A stretch of 64,000 nucleotides of DNA from Pseudeuparius sepicola (taxonomy: Eukaryota > Arthropoda > Insecta > Coleoptera > Anthribidae), in contig OY987306.1 of NCBI GenBank assembly GCA_963920635.1, forward strand, positions 11,488,001 through 11,552,000, read 5' to 3'. The translations under genes were made by a program, and so were the position numbers. How positions within the stretch are numbered: position 1 is the first letter of the stretch; every line of letters starts with the position of its first letter. Below the pieces are notes generated by a model. That model ran no database searches, was not told the DNA's origin, and saw nothing but the letters and a program-made list of their open reading frames with translations. Below are positions 1-12,909 of this stretch, one piece after another.

Positions 1-1138
1 TCTTAATGTCAATTTTCAAGGCCTACTAAAAATTTTTGTCTAGTAAAAAATGACGAAAACCATTTAGCGATTTTTTTTTATTTAAAATCTAACACCACAG
101 CGTTAATCAGAACAACCTAAAACCCCCGTATACCAAATTTGAACAAAAAATATACAGGGAGTTCTATTCTGCAGGGTGTCAAAATTGAGCAAAATAGGAA
201 TTTTAAAGGCATCTGGAGAAACAAGTGTGCCATGGAATCCCGTCAAAACAGGTGAATGATCAACAGGACTACTCAAAGTGTTGGTGTGCAAAGATTCAAT
301 ACAAAAATGTACAGGGTCTTTTTCTCTGGGCGATGTCAAAATGCTGAATTTTTATTAACCTTTATATTGGTCAGGAGTGCTCTGGAATCATTGAATAAAT
401 ATTAATAAATACAAAAGCAATTTATTTATTTACATCATCCAACCAACAAATAAAAACAATTCAAATTGTTGGACCTTTATCAATAAAGTCACTGTCTAAG
501 ATGATACATTTTCTGTGCGTTCCTTGTTGTGGCACACCAGCCGCCTTAACTCATACGGACTTACTGACTGGCAGGCTTCTGTATTTTTTAGACTTAGTTC
601 GTTTGTAATGTCTGGAGTGGTTTTGATATATACTCGATATTTGACCTGTATATACAGTTTAAAAAATTCAGCATTTCGAGTTGCTACAGAGAAGAACACC
701 TTGTATATTTTTTATTGGATCTTTGCACATCGACACTGTGAGTGGTCCTGTTCATCATCCAACTGTTTCGAAGTAATTCCATGGCACACTTGACTCGCCA
801 GATGAGTTTAAAATTCCTATTTTGTTCAACTTTCACAGCCTGCAGAATGTAACTCCCTGTATATTTTTTGTTAAAATTTTGTATACGGGGGTTTTAAGTT
901 GTTCTAATTAACGCTGTGGTGTCAGATTTTAAATACAAAAAATCGCTAAATGGTTTACGTCATTTTTTACTAGAAAAAAAAATTTTAGTAGGCCTTGAAA
1001 ATTGACATTAAGACCTGAAATTTTGCACCAACGTAGAGTTTTTTGTGGCCTATTTTTAGAAAAAAACGCGGCTAAAATCGGATGGAGAATGCAAATTTTA
1101 CGGGGGTGTTCGCACTTAAGATAAAACACCCTGTACAT
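1..1138. repeat. Foldback (long inverted repeat) element, copy 1
   Basis: Bases 1-355 are an inverted copy of about 660-1013, with a roughly 300-bp spacer. The outer end runs to an ACCCTGTAC motif near 1130, as in many mariner-related non-autonomous elements. A second diverged copy lies at about 58920-60520. Open frames inside are antisense shadows of the arms and encode nothing recognisable. The left end is cut by the window edge. Confidence 0.75.
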
Positions 1139-1140
1139 AA

Positions 1141-2440
1141 TTTTCAGTAATGATGTGCAAATATTTGGAGGAAGTGCACAAGTGGTTTTATGGGTTTTAT
1201 GGGAGTCTTTTATGTCAAATTTTTCGATTTAAGGCTCCTCTGAAAAGTTATTCCAGCCTTAAATGGGACAAAAAATTTGGTTTTGATTTTTTTTTAAAAC
1301 ACGTTACCAGCCAGTTGGAATACACTTTACTGTATATAGACTTACTTTTTGCGCCATATCCATGCTGTTATTTTTGCATATATTTAATAAATTTCCAGAA
1401 AAAATAAAATGACTTTTTTGTTCTATATTTAAATAGAGTTGTTATTGACACGACTGCGTAAAAACATAGTAGGCGGATGTCATTTTTGTAACTTTCGTAT
1501 TTTACTGTTTACGAGCGCGGTAGGGAACCCTTTTCCTGCACTCAAAGACATTTAAATAAACAAATTTTAAACCTTGCATACCATTTTCAGTTTTTAAATT
1601 TACCCGAAACTTTTTTTTTATTTACATGATTAGTTACGGTTTAAATTGAATGTTATTTAATCATTTAAACGATTTATTCGATGTAAAGTGTACTTGGAAA
1701 TGCGCAAACGGTATGCCATCTTTTCTTCAGCAGTTTTGTGACAAGAACTTACATTACTTATCATTGCACAGAAACGTGGAAAAATTAAGTATTAAAATAC
1801 AAGTTCACGTGACAATAGTAGCCCTTTGGGTCCACGTTAACGGTAGGTATGCCTACGGTTTTCCGACGAATTTTCTATTTTGAACTTCATTATAAAACAC
1901 ATGGCAGCCTGACTAAAATCATATCAAAACTCATATTTTTCGAATAAATGAGAACTCACTTTTCCATATGAAGAACCCTGGATGACTCCCTGATTTATAC
2001 TTTATAATCACGTCCATTATAATTATGTATAAAAAACTGTCACTATCTTCCTGTCTATTTGTTAGATAAAAACTAACTATGCGTTACAATGATGAAACAA
2101 GATAAACTAAAACGTTTTGCATCGCCCCATTTACACCTCCTCTTCCCCCGATGCAATTTCTCTTTCCTCATATTTAGTTTTTCGAGGTTTTAGAACATTC
2201 CAAACCAAACAAAAAAATAACACTTTACCAATTCTCCAACACGCCCGAAAGTTCAAGGTACTCTGTTACTTTGGTTGCTAGGCACAAAAAGTGGTTGCCT
2301 AGCAACACTTACGCAGCAAGGACCTTGAAAAATATATGTATCAACTCGAAACTTGCGACAGTTTTAATATCTTTCACAAAGATCATTTCATAATCAATAA
2401 TTTTGATTGAAAAGAAACCCGCTATTCATGAATAAAGACG
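1141..2440. other. Stretch without recognised gene
   Basis: AT-rich sequence with short open frames of 77-85 codons that match no family I know and show no domain motif. No repeat shared with the rest of the window was noticed here. Confidence 0.4.
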
Positions 2441-2441
2441 A

Positions 2442-2444
2442 TAT

Positions 2445-2475
<31 letters not shown>
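2442..2475. repeat. (ATTT)n microsatellite
   Basis: About eight tandem ATTT units. Confidence 0.9.
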
Positions 2476-2476
<1 letters not shown>

Positions 2477-2788
2477 TTATATACCACAGAAGCAATATGA
2501 ATATTGTCCCAGTCTTAAATAAAAGCGGTCTAATAGGATACAATTGACAGATAATTATTTATCGCAAGTTTAAAGCATTGATTAAAGAATAATCCTCACC
2601 CAACGGTTAAAACATCCAACTTCTAAACCGTATAGGTCGCATTATCGCGCTGCGCATTCTGCCCCATATATTTCGTCTTTGATTGGGTATACCATTTTGC
2701 GGTAACTGAACAATAGTTATTTTGAAGATTATTACTCACAATCTACTCCATAGCTTATTTAAAGTTTAATTCAAAGTAAATTATGATA

Positions 2789-3275
2789 CAGTGACCGGCA
2801 GAAAGTTGGACACAAAAATTTAATATTTTTAAACTGTGATTTCGATTAATTTAAATTTCTAGCTGCTAATTGAACAAAATTAAAGTTTAGTAGCAAATTC
2901 ATGTGTTATCCGATAATATGTTGCGCTTGCGGTATTTTGTTTTTTTTTTGTAATACACAGAATGGTCGAAAAAATACAAAAAAAGGTAAATTTCTTTTTT
3001 TACTAGGTGGCTGTGACTTTAAATCTGACATCCACCTTTATTCCAAACAACTTTTGTAAGTAACTTTTTACCGTATTTTAAAAAATAATGGTAATTTACT
3101 CTTGAGTTATTTTGACATTTTTGAATCTACCTCGTATCCAAAAAGAGATATTTAAATTTTGATATGTGCGTTTTGAGTTTGAAATGATGCACCAACTTTT
3201 ATCAAGAATAAAATTTTCTGAGAAATTAATAATAAAAAAGTTTACCATTTCTGTCCAACTTTCTGCCGGTCACTG
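2789..3275. mobile_element. Tc1/mariner-type MITE, copy 1
   Basis: A 487-bp element with inverted ends CAGTGACCGGCAGAAAGTTG and its complement, flanked by TA on both sides (2787-2788 and 3276-3277). There is no transposase. A second copy in the opposite orientation is at 56212-56699. Confidence 0.9.
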
Positions 3276-3520
3276 TATATTGTCGACAGCAGGAAAAATT
3301 AATACATTGCACGATTCGCACATAAAAGTTACTTTTTGGTCAACGTTGCCTCGGTCCTTAAACAGTCTTCTCGGCCAAAAAAAGTGCACTTACGCCATCT
3401 TGCAATCTAATGAAATATTTCCGAAACAATCCTTCAACTCGTGTTTGTAGTGATGTGGAAGTATAATATGAGTGTGTATTTACCATTATCATTGATTAAG
3501 GTATTCGGAATTCTAAGAAA

Positions 3521-3738
3521 AGGTGATAATGGGCAAACACTCAAAGTTAACAAAAAGAAAAAACGAGTAACCGCATACACGTGTTTCATGCTATTTGGCA
3601 ATCATCAGTACGGTGTAACATTAACCAAATCAAAAGATATTGATATTGATGATTGCCAAATAGCATGAAACACGTGTATGCGGTTACTAGTTTTTTCTTT
3701 TTGTTAACTTTGAGTGTTTGCCCATTATCACCTTTTCT
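3521..3738. repeat. Palindromic foldback repeat, short form
   Basis: Arms 3521-3608 and 3648-3735 are nearly perfect inverted copies around a loop of about 40 bp. The same arm sequence occurs twice at 16490-17155 in a longer form. It directly abuts a 5'-truncated LINE fragment, so the open frame from 3653 is an accidental fusion of repeat and reverse transcriptase. Confidence 0.85.
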
Positions 3739-3770
3739 TGGAATTATTACATTTACACTCGCTAATCTTA

Positions 3771-4789
3771 CATCATACGATGGAACTAGATCTGATTTTT
3801 TGGCCAATGCGTGTGGCGTGCCCCAGGGTAGTCTCCTGGGCCCTATATTATTTGTCATTATGGCTAACGACCTCCCCGGTATCTGTGATGATGCCATGCT
3901 GCCGGTGTTGTATGCGGATAATTCAAATTTTATATTCGGATGCAGGGACCAAGAAAGTACCCCCTTAATCCAGGAACTGGTACACAACATGGTTGAATGG
4001 ACTCAGGAAAATAAACTCTGTTTAAACTGCAACAAATCGCAATTAATGCAATTCCTTCCAAAAAACAAAAATTGCAATATAAGTCCACTTGTTAGATTCA
4101 ATAATGGCAAAACAATGCCTGCTGTATATGAGATCAAGTTCCTGGGACTAGATTTTGACCCTAAGCTCTCCTGGAACTTACATACTAATAGTGTCTCTAA
4201 AAAAATTAATTCGTATAGTTTTGTATTCCGACAACTCAGATCCGTGGTCAGCAATGCTACCCTGTTTGCGTTATACTATGGTCACGTGTACTCTGTGCTA
4301 TCGTACGGTGTTGTCTGCTGGGGCAACGCTCCCACATCAAACTCTGAGTTCATCTCACAAAAAAATATCGTCCGCCAAATTGCTGGTGTGCCGAGACGTA
4401 CCTCTTGTAGGCAACTTTTCGTTAAATTCAATTTTCTAACGCTCCCAAGTATATATATATATATATTCTTTTGCGCATTGCATGTTAGAAATAATCTAAA
4501 AGAGCTCCCGAAAAATAAAGATATTCACTCTCATGATACAAGGCACAAAGGCAACTTACGTATTCCACGGTGTAGGACCAGTTCTAGCCTGAACGGTCCT
4601 CATAATATGTCAATAAAGATATTCAATCACTTACCGGATTACCTTAAAAACATTCACTCTGAAGAGCAATTTAAAGTCGAATTAAAAAATTCCTCCTGCC
4701 ACGTGCCCTTTACTCTTTATATGAATATTTTAACAGTTAATTACCCGACGTGTAACATACTCATTATTATAATTGTGATAAATTTGTGA
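3771..4789 (+). pseudogene. Non-LTR retrotransposon reverse transcriptase, 3' fragment
   Basis: This is the C-terminal part of a jockey-like LINE reverse transcriptase. The frame contains the RT block GVPQGSLLGPILF, then a YADN in place of the catalytic YADD, then a KSQLMQF block and FLGLDFDPKLSW, followed by the usual C-terminal region (SYGVVCWGN, RTSCRQLF, HDTRHK). The N-terminal half of the RT and the endonuclease are absent. The first ~40 codons of the open frame belong to the neighbouring palindromic repeat. The altered catalytic Asp and the 5' truncation indicate a dead copy. Its 3' end is probably near 4870 where an AAATAAATGACAAA tail occurs. The clade assignment is from general resemblance only. 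Confidence 0.85.
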
Positions 4790-5841
4790 TACTTGGTGTT
4801 TATACTAATTCTTTGTGACGTGTCCTAAATTAAGAATCTGTATACAATGTACGTTTCTTGATCTTTGGAAATAAATGACAAATCAAATCCTTATTGTATT
4901 CGTAATTCCTTATTAAATGCCATTATTGAATAGACGTGTTATGTTACCTCTGTCACTTATCATTGCAATCTCCCTATTTTATGAAATAAAAATATTGAAT
5001 AGAGTCCCAGTAAGGAGTCAAAAATCTATGTGTACCATAAAATACGTTAGATGGAAATCATCCTGAGTATGTAACCAAGTTTTTACAGAATATTTTAATA
5101 TCTGACACGGTGATAGGTATGTCAATATACAGAGCGTCTCATTTTGCCTGGAACACCCCTGTAAAATTTGAACTGGCGTACGGATTTTAACGATTTTTTT
5201 TTTGTATATAGGGCCCTCCTAGACTTACTTATACTTTTCAATGACCATACGATTATTCCAGGGCCGGATTAAAAAAATTTTTTGACCCAATTTTTCGAGT
5301 TAAGGTAACAGCGATTTTTTATCGGAAATCTGATAACGTAGCGTTAATCAGCGCCCCTGAAAACCCCCAGATTCAAAATTTTAAGAAATTATTCCCACAA
5401 ATTATACTTTTTACACTGCATCACAATTGCAAAAAATCAATATTTCAAAATGGTAAAAAGAGTTCCACAGGGGACAATAGTAATAAAGCTGATCGGAAAC
5501 TGTTACTCGGTTTCTCTTTTCATTATTGCTGTACAGTACAAATTTTATGCCATTTGAGACGCAAGAGAGCTCGCTGCTATCGCAGGCAGCCGTGCAAGTG
5601 CAGACACTTTGAGAAACGTCAATTTTTAGATTTTTTGTGTTACAAATAATAAAGTATAAGATTATACACTACAAACTACGTATCTGAAGAATGTAATTAA
5701 AAGCAACAACATTTTAAACGACAGAAATGTATTGACAAATCGGTTATAAATTACATTTTATACTAAATTATTTTAAAATAACGACTTGATAAAACTTAAA
5801 TCTTGTCTTGCTCCACTAAACCACCATCGAGTTCTATATAT

Positions 5842-6024
5842 TTATCTATTATTCTTTCTGAAGATGCGCCCATTTATTTCGTTGCAAGCCTCCGTAATTC
5901 TTGCGCACAATTCATTTACATCACGTGGTCGCCTTTTATAAACAACACTTTTAAGGTGGCCCCATAAGAAGAAGTCAGCCGGTGTAAAATTGAACTTTCG
6001 ATACATGTTTATATGAAAACGCAC
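5842..6024 (-). pseudogene. Mariner-like transposase C-terminal fragment
   Basis: A short frame carries TPADFFLWGHLKSVVY, the signature around the last catalytic Asp of mariner-type DDE transposases, followed by the RPRDVNELCARI segment. The upstream catalytic core is missing. Surrounding sequence from about 5130 (near TATACAGAGCG) to 6090 (CCACCCTGTA) looks like the body of the decayed element, and its left part resembles the foldback arms at the window start (CAGCGTTAATCAG, AAAACCCCC). Confidence 0.7.
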
Positions 6025-6921
6025 TTATTATTTTGGCGTTTAGTATAGATTCTTGGAGTTTTGTCCATAAAAGTTGGACCACCCTGTAAAGACGAAGATA
6101 TATTTCCTGGTAGTTCAAAATAATTTTCAAACATTAAAATAATTTATAAAAATATAATCACATTTTTAAACTTTTACCTACACGAAAACTAAATACCTAT
6201 AAGTTAACGGAGCAAAAAGAAAGCAGGTATATTTCAGCACACTTATCCTTGCCAACCGACCTCAGATCCTTAAATCTTTTGTTTTCAAATTGCAAGGCTT
6301 AATCAAAGATGTATTACATGTTTGGCACGAGGAATGAGGAATCTCCTTGGAACCAATAAATTTTATAAGAACAGAAAGTCGAGTTTTGCCGATGAGTCAG
6401 CAAACTGAAAACAGGTCATTTCGCTACTAGCCTGCTCAGTTCCTTAATTCAATGTAGCATCTAACAAAGATGTTGAAGAAAATTAGAAAAGATCCGGACT
6501 TAACTACTCGTTTAATTAACTTGTTAAAAAATATTACACCGATCAAAGAAACGAGTTCTTTTCCTTTATGTATGCTGGGTACCTACTGCATAACTTGGCA
6601 TACAAGCAAGGCGAACGACCTCCATATTCATGGCCAAGGTGAACACGAGGAGAATTTTTGAACTATTAATTAGTTTGAGAACCTTATACGGTGTACGTGA
6701 ATAAAAATCACAACCTGTTACAGTTTCTATCGGCGATGTAGAGGTCGGGGCTGATATACGCACTTCGCGCAATACCTATATCTGCAAAACGTGTTTGGAG
6801 CCATAAAAATATAGTACCTAGTGACACTGAGGAGTCTGCCAGGTTTTCCCGGTTAAAGTGGGCCGAGTTAGAACAACAAAATATTTATGGGAAAAACAAA
6901 ATCAAGACATAGCTATATCTA

Positions 6922-7629
6922 CAGGGTGAGTCACATCTAAAGGCAGAGCCGAAAACACAAGGTAGAATTCGCTAAAATAAGCACATATGCTTAATAAACA
7001 TTAGCTCAAAAACGCTTGGTTCTCCATATACAGAGTGTTGAAACTTTTCCAAATATTTTTTAATTTTTTTCTAGCCCGTTTAGGAATTATTTTATACATA
7101 TTATGGGTTGTCATTTTGTGCAATAATTTGGCCCTGTTCAGATGAGCAGCGGCGTAGATACAAATAATTTTATTTTAAATGCCAGCATAATCACCTTGAC
7201 ACTAGTTTAAAAAATCCGAAATTACGAAGAAACTGTACCAGAAATAAAAAAATACCAAGAGGCACTTTTTGTTCCAAATTAAATGGGCTATCCAAAAAAG
7301 GCAAAATTTTTGGTTTTGCACAGGGCCGTACTACTTTTTTCTACAATTATTTACAGTAACTATTTGTACCTACGCCGCTGGTGATCGGAACGGGGTCAAA
7401 TTATTCCACAAAATGGCAACCGTCCAGTGTATAATGTGTACCAAATTTGGTTGGAATTCCTAAATGGGATCGAAAGAAATTAAAAAAATATATTATTTTT
7501 GGAAAATTTTCAACACGCTGTATATGGAGAACAAAGCTTTTTTGGGCTAATGTTTATTAAGCATATGTGCTTATTTTAGCGAGTTCTACCTTGTGTTTTC
7601 GGCTCTGACTTTAGATGTGACTCACCCTG
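6922..7629. mobile_element. Foldback MITE with TA duplication
   Basis: A 708-bp element whose ends are long inverted repeats: CAGGGTGAGTCACATCTAAA at the left and its complement at the right, continuing for about 140 bp. TA flanks both ends (6920-6921, 7630-7631). No coding capacity. The family is Tc1/mariner-like by ends and TA target. Confidence 0.85.
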
Positions 7630-7631
7630 TA

Positions 7632-8860
7632 TATTAATATCTAAAATAATATCTTGCACAAAGATATATGACAGCAAATGAAACACTGCAATATAAACTT
7701 TGTGGTTCCTCGCCAGCTATATTCGAAAGAGAAGAGGAGGAAGTCAAAAGTTCCACTTCGTGTTTTCGATTCTGGCGAACTTTTTGCCTAAATATGCTTC
7801 TAGTAATAGAAAAAAATTAGAACAAGTTGTATACAAGTATACTTTTGTTGTAAAATAAAAAGATGCACTAAAATAATGGACCTTCTAGACCAAAAAGGTA
7901 ACCGCAACGAAGTGACAAGTAAAAACACGATCCAAAAATAGCGCAAGTGAGATAAGTACCAAGACTGTTTATTTTCCATTCCCAAAAACACAGCGGTGCC
8001 AAATTTCAGATCAGCAGCTTGATCATTTTGAGAGATTTTAGATATTGCTGTAATTATATTTTAAAAGAAGGACTTCAATGGCATTCAGTCATTGTTAAGA
8101 GAAAAATTTTATACTCACATTTTTTTAACACGAGGTACCCGCATTAGAATTTTTTGAAGCATAAATGGTACACCCTGGATAGCCAATTTGCACAATTATT
8201 ATCTATTATTATTACTAGTCCCAGTTGTATTCCAATAATATCCAAAAAACTACAAAAGACAAATGATGTTAACTTAAAACACAGACCTATATATTATACC
8301 TATAGGTCTGTGCTTAAAACTTGGTACACAATATGCGGGTATGAGATGAACTAAACTGAAGCTACCAGCGTTTTTTTGCCATCACCAATTGCTTACGAGA
8401 AGGTAGTATAGGCCCCCATTTCAAAAATAATTTCTACGTCCATGTTTTTTTGGTAAATTAGACAGCATTTTTGAACAGCCGATTCATATCTACATAAAAT
8501 AATATAATATTTTATTGCCAATTTTCCCTAAAACCACTGAAGTTTGAGCAAACAACGCAAAGTAAAATTGCTGATCAGAAAAGTGAAGATGTGGAAGAAA
8601 TGTTCCTTCTCCTGAAGATAATTATGAACATAGGGTTCCACGAGTGTTTAAAGTCCATTACTTTTTGTTATTTATATAGAAACATTTTTACGACATGTCA
8701 ATAAGTATCATCTTTTCGCAGTTTTATACATAAAAGAGCAATATTCTAAGGTTCTAATAAATAAAATTAATAATTTGTAGTTAAATAAAGTAAATAAATG
8801 GATGAACACCAATAATTTAAAAATTAATTATAAGACATAAATCAATGATATTAGGTGGCG
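7632..8860. other. Stretch without recognised gene
   Basis: No recognised coding region. A small hairpin sits at about 8282-8312 (ACAGACCTATA with its complement). Confidence 0.4.
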
Positions 8861-8864
8861 ACAA

Positions 8865-9085
8865 GACGTATAATGAATTCATTTATAATAATTGCTTTTT
8901 TGAAATTAATGGCTGCAAAATTGAAATAGGTGAAATATAGAAATATTTAGGAATATTAATTATTATAGACAGAACATTAAAATTTAAGAATTCATATTAT
9001 TATATAAAAATAGGAACAAAAATTGATGTAATTTGTATTATGTCAATGGACCCTAACAATAGTTTATAATAGTATAGTTTTGTCA
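8865..9085 (+). pseudogene. Decayed LINE reverse transcriptase relic
   Basis: Reading through stops on the plus strand gives INGCKIE, KYLGI, IDRTLKFK and YYYIKIGTKI in order. That resembles the post-catalytic segment of non-LTR reverse transcriptases. The frame is broken by several stops. It is too decayed to assign to a clade. Confidence 0.5.
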
Positions 9086-9089
9086 CATC

Positions 9090-10765
9090 TAGATTTTTAT
9101 AGTACCTACTATTTTATATTTATTTAAAAAGTTAAAAAATATCGTTTGAAAATATAACAAAACAAATCAATGAGAATTATTATACTAGGATGGAGTAAGC
9201 ATAGCAAAATTTTAGATATACGTTAAATAAATTATAGAATGGCTTAGTACAGAAAACTATTTAGCCTCCAGTAATTATAAAATTGAATTAAATTTGGTAG
9301 GGCCATGTTTTAGTTTCAAGAACATTTCCAGAAGTACATAATTACCAAACAACAGGAAATTCAAATTTTTTTCTGGACCAAAAAAATTCTATATTCGCCC
9401 AAAATTTTTCTCCCAAAATTTTTTAAACGTTTCATTTGTTGCAATAATTTAGCTTCAGCATTAAAATTCTTCATTAAATTAGTTTAAGTCAAAATTAAAG
9501 TGTAATTATTTAAATAGTTAGAAAAACATATTAAGATAGTAGGTTTGGTTCATTAATTGAATAGCAATTTGTTGCTAAAAAATTTGTTTATTATTATTAT
9601 TGAATTGCTACGTGCCTTAACCCAAAAATCAGATTTTGATGAATCATGGTTCGTATGTTTGGTCTGCTATAACCCTTAAAAATAATCCAATAAATTTCAC
9701 TTTATTCTGTTCCTGGACAATTCAGATTTTTTTCTAGTAAGTAGTTATATAATAAAAAACCGATTTCGGGATGCGTATTTGCGGTTTCCTTTTAAAAGAA
9801 AACCAAAACAAAATTAGTCTTATAAAACATAATCGATTAGTAACAGCAATTATTGCAAACACTAATAGGATGATCTAGTTTAGTTTCTAAAGCTGTTATT
9901 TAATAGGTACCTACTGTTTGTTATACTATTTTATTTCATCAAAGTTTAGAACAAATAAATTATCTAGTTTTTACGACATTTATTTGTATGCATTATTGGC
10001 ACGTCAAATCTCACAGATACGTCCACAGATTAGGGAGGATACGTCACATACCAAATTTCAGAATTTTATCTTTGTTTGTTCTGGAAAATATTTAGAAAAA
10101 ACCGTTTGCGAAACTGTCCCCCCTAGGGGGCATTTTTGAGGCCATGTTTATAAGAACTTTTTTCATTTTTTTTGGGTCGCAGAACACGCTGGTTAATTAT
10201 GGCAGGCTAATTTCGGGACACCCTTTTACTTTAGGTAATAAAGTGGCGGCTCGTGGGTTAATGCGGGGGGGGGGCTACGTTTTGAAAAGAAAAAAGAACA
10301 CACTCGTTGTCAATTAAAAAAAAGTTGGTATCGATGTGGGTAGCTACTTCCGGCATGGGCTTTTTATTTTTATTAGTAATTACGTATTTTAGCATAAGTA
10401 GTACAAAAACCGCATAAAACAATATTTTCCGTTTTTTTCTCCCTTTTTTAACAAGGTAATAAATAATGCGAACATTTTCATCATGCATATCTAAATATCA
10501 TTACCATTTGACGATGATTCGAAATGTTTGCTTTCGAATTTCTTGGAGATAAACTCCCAGCATGCTGTTCAAAATTTCATTTTGCACCGTTTTTGACGTA
10601 CCCTTGAACACTGCAGAACTTTTTAAATATCTTTTCATAATATAATAATTTAGCTCGGATGTAAAATCGATCAATTCTAAAAAATACCACGATGTGGAGA
10701 ATTGAGAATCTTCTTTTCATGTTTCTCTGAAAATGTGTATAAAATATTCCAATAATATTATTGTG
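9090..10765. other. AT-rich stretch without recognised gene
   Basis: Only short open frames of 73-78 codons, none recognisable. Confidence 0.35.
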
Positions 10766-10769
10766 TTGT

Positions 10770-11070
10770 CTAGGCTTGTAAAGAAAAATCGAGATTTTGA
10801 CAGATTTTTCCACACAAGCCCATCGAAAGTATGAAAACGTACATCGTCACTAGCCCGAAAAACATATTGGCTAGAGTGGCGCGAATGGATAAGTAGGTAC
10901 ATATTTGGGTTGGAAAATTTAACAGCATTTTTTTTCGATTTTCTTTATGTTATCCCTCGTAAATTTCCGCCATTCTACTCAGCATCGATATACTTACCCC
11001 TCTTCGAGGCTTGTATGAGAAAATAAGGCACCTAAATCGGTCACTATCTAACGGTCTATATGGCAAAACC
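10770..11070 (+). repeat. Interspersed repeat B, copy 1
   Basis: It shares about 300 bp with 14345-14620 (inverted) and a shorter part with 16085-16250. Common landmarks are CACACAAGCCCATCGAAA, a CTTCGAGGC segment and GTCACTATCTAACGGTC. No coding capacity, and the ends are not clear. Confidence 0.7.
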
Positions 11071-11425
11071 AATGACGTCAGAACCTACAGACAGGTTTGT
11101 TTTGATAAACGCTTGTCGCCGAGAACTAATCACAATCTAAGCGCTCCATTAAATTATTCCGAAAATGTCGCGAGATTGTCAGAAATTGCCCCTTTTTGTC
11201 GAGCCGTGGCGAACTTATTTCGACTCTGGGTTTGGAGGTTGGCGTCGTTAGACCATCCCCCGAGTCTTCAGGTGAGGTTCCGATGCTTCCGGCGCCCCCA
11301 AACAACAAAAAACATGCGATATCTAAGTGTGATTCTGGAGGAACTATAACCGGGAATCACCGGGTGTATAGTTGGTTGATGGTTGACTTTCTGTCTTTGT
11401 TTGTAGCATGTTTTTAGAGTAGTAT

Positions 11426-11606
11426 CGTTGACTCACGTATTTTTAAAGACTTCTCACGGCTATAGCTTTATGTCCTGGAAAACAGATGGCTCTGATGGCT
11501 AACAATATATTCTGCATTGTATTTTATCTCCGGAAAGTGCATGGTGAGCCAAAAATGTGTCAGACGTGACAGCCGTGAGCAGCCTTTAATAATATATCAA
11601 TCAACG
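11426..11606. mobile_element. MITE family A, copy 1 (7-bp target duplication)
   Basis: A 181-bp element beginning CGTTGACTCACG and ending ATCAACG, with imperfect ~36-bp inverted ends (AGACTTCTCACGGCT against AGCCGTGAGCAG). It is flanked by the 7-bp direct repeat GTAGTAT. Other copies lie at 14661-14828 and 59371-59552. Confidence 0.8.
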
Positions 11607-11609
11607 GTA

Positions 11610-12595
11610 GTATGGATATATTTAATCTTGGAGTCAAAATAAAGGGCATTTTAACAATGGGACACCACGTCTATAGGTTTTGACGTCATTGGGCAAAACC
11701 AACTGCACTATTAATTTTTTCTTAAATAAATGCTTAGTTTGTATTCTCTCGTCATTTTTGGGTGTCTTACTTTAGTCAAAGTTATCGATGGAAAATGTAA
11801 AATACCAAAAACTATTTATCAAGTTGTAGTCCTTTTGGAGTACTATGTTATAGAAAAAAATGTATCTGGAGAGTAGCTCAACCTGTTAAAAATAATGAAT
11901 TGGCTCCAGTTAAAGTGACACATACTCTAATATGTAATAGAGCGGGACATTGTTGTATTGAAGCCAGTATATGGAGGTTTACAAAAAAAAATGGTTGCCG
12001 TACAAAAGCGTTAATAACTTCCAAATTAAATCTATGAAATACAAAAAAAGAACAGTATTGACCAATAGGTAATTTATGCCAATCAAGTCGAACAAAAGCA
12101 ATATAGGTATGCGTGACTATGCCCCATCATGAAAATATACATGTTTGTCGGCGAACCAAATGAAATAAAAAAACTAATGGGTATTGCAAATCTCCAGAGA
12201 GAACTATTGTTTGATAAATATAGAGAGGTATTGATTTTACGTTTAAAAGCCATCTACATGCATTGCGGCGGTTATGGACCATATGGATATATTTAGAAGC
12301 GATATATTATGGTATAATGACCATAAGTGCCTACAAATATCTGAATGCTATCGTTGCATATTAATGAGGAGAAAATGTGTATTTAAGAGCCATACAAGAT
12401 ACCATAATTTCACAAATTTGTATATTTTTTATGCAATTAAATGTCATTCGGCATTCAGCGATAAAATGTGAAAGGGGGAAACGAATTATGCTTAATACCA
12501 AGGTCTGGTTGGTGAAAAGCTACAAATCCACCAGGTCAAAGAAAATCAGAAACACAGGATAGAAAACAAATTGCTGTACCTATACCTAATGTCCA
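11610..12595. other. Stretch without recognised gene
   Basis: No recognised coding or repeat feature. Bases 11670-11705 (CTATAGGTTTTGACGTCA) echo the complement of a part of repeat B near 11055-11085. Confidence 0.35.
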
Positions 12596-12597
12596 CA

Positions 12598-12905
12598 TCT
12601 GTCTAGTTCCATGTGGTTATTTGACATAACTTCATTGTTCTTCAAATAAGTAATAGGTAATCTCATAGTTTCAATCACTAATAATAGAAATTAATAACCA
12701 CCGTGTCAATCGCAGCAAAGAGTTGTGCCTAATAAATCGACTCTTCAGTGGCGGAAATCGTTTTCAGACATTTACTAAAGTAAATCACTAACAATTGATA
12801 GGAAACATTGCTATAATGTCCACATCCGTCTAGTTCCATTTGGTTATTTACAACAACAGTTGGATTGGACATCACTCCATTGTTTTTCAACTAATAGTCT
12901 CATAT
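12598..12905 (+). repeat. Spaced direct repeat
   Basis: About 70 bp starting CATCTGTCTAGTTCCATGTG near 12595 recurs, diverged, near 12823 (CATCCGTCTAGTTCCATTTG). The copies are about 228 bp apart. Nature unknown. Confidence 0.6.
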
Positions 12906-12909
12906 TGTC

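Noticed and set aside
3586..3990. 134-codon minus-strand frame
   Set aside because: It crosses a palindrome arm and antisense LINE sequence; the same peptide recurs in other arms (16366-17283), so it is repeat-derived.
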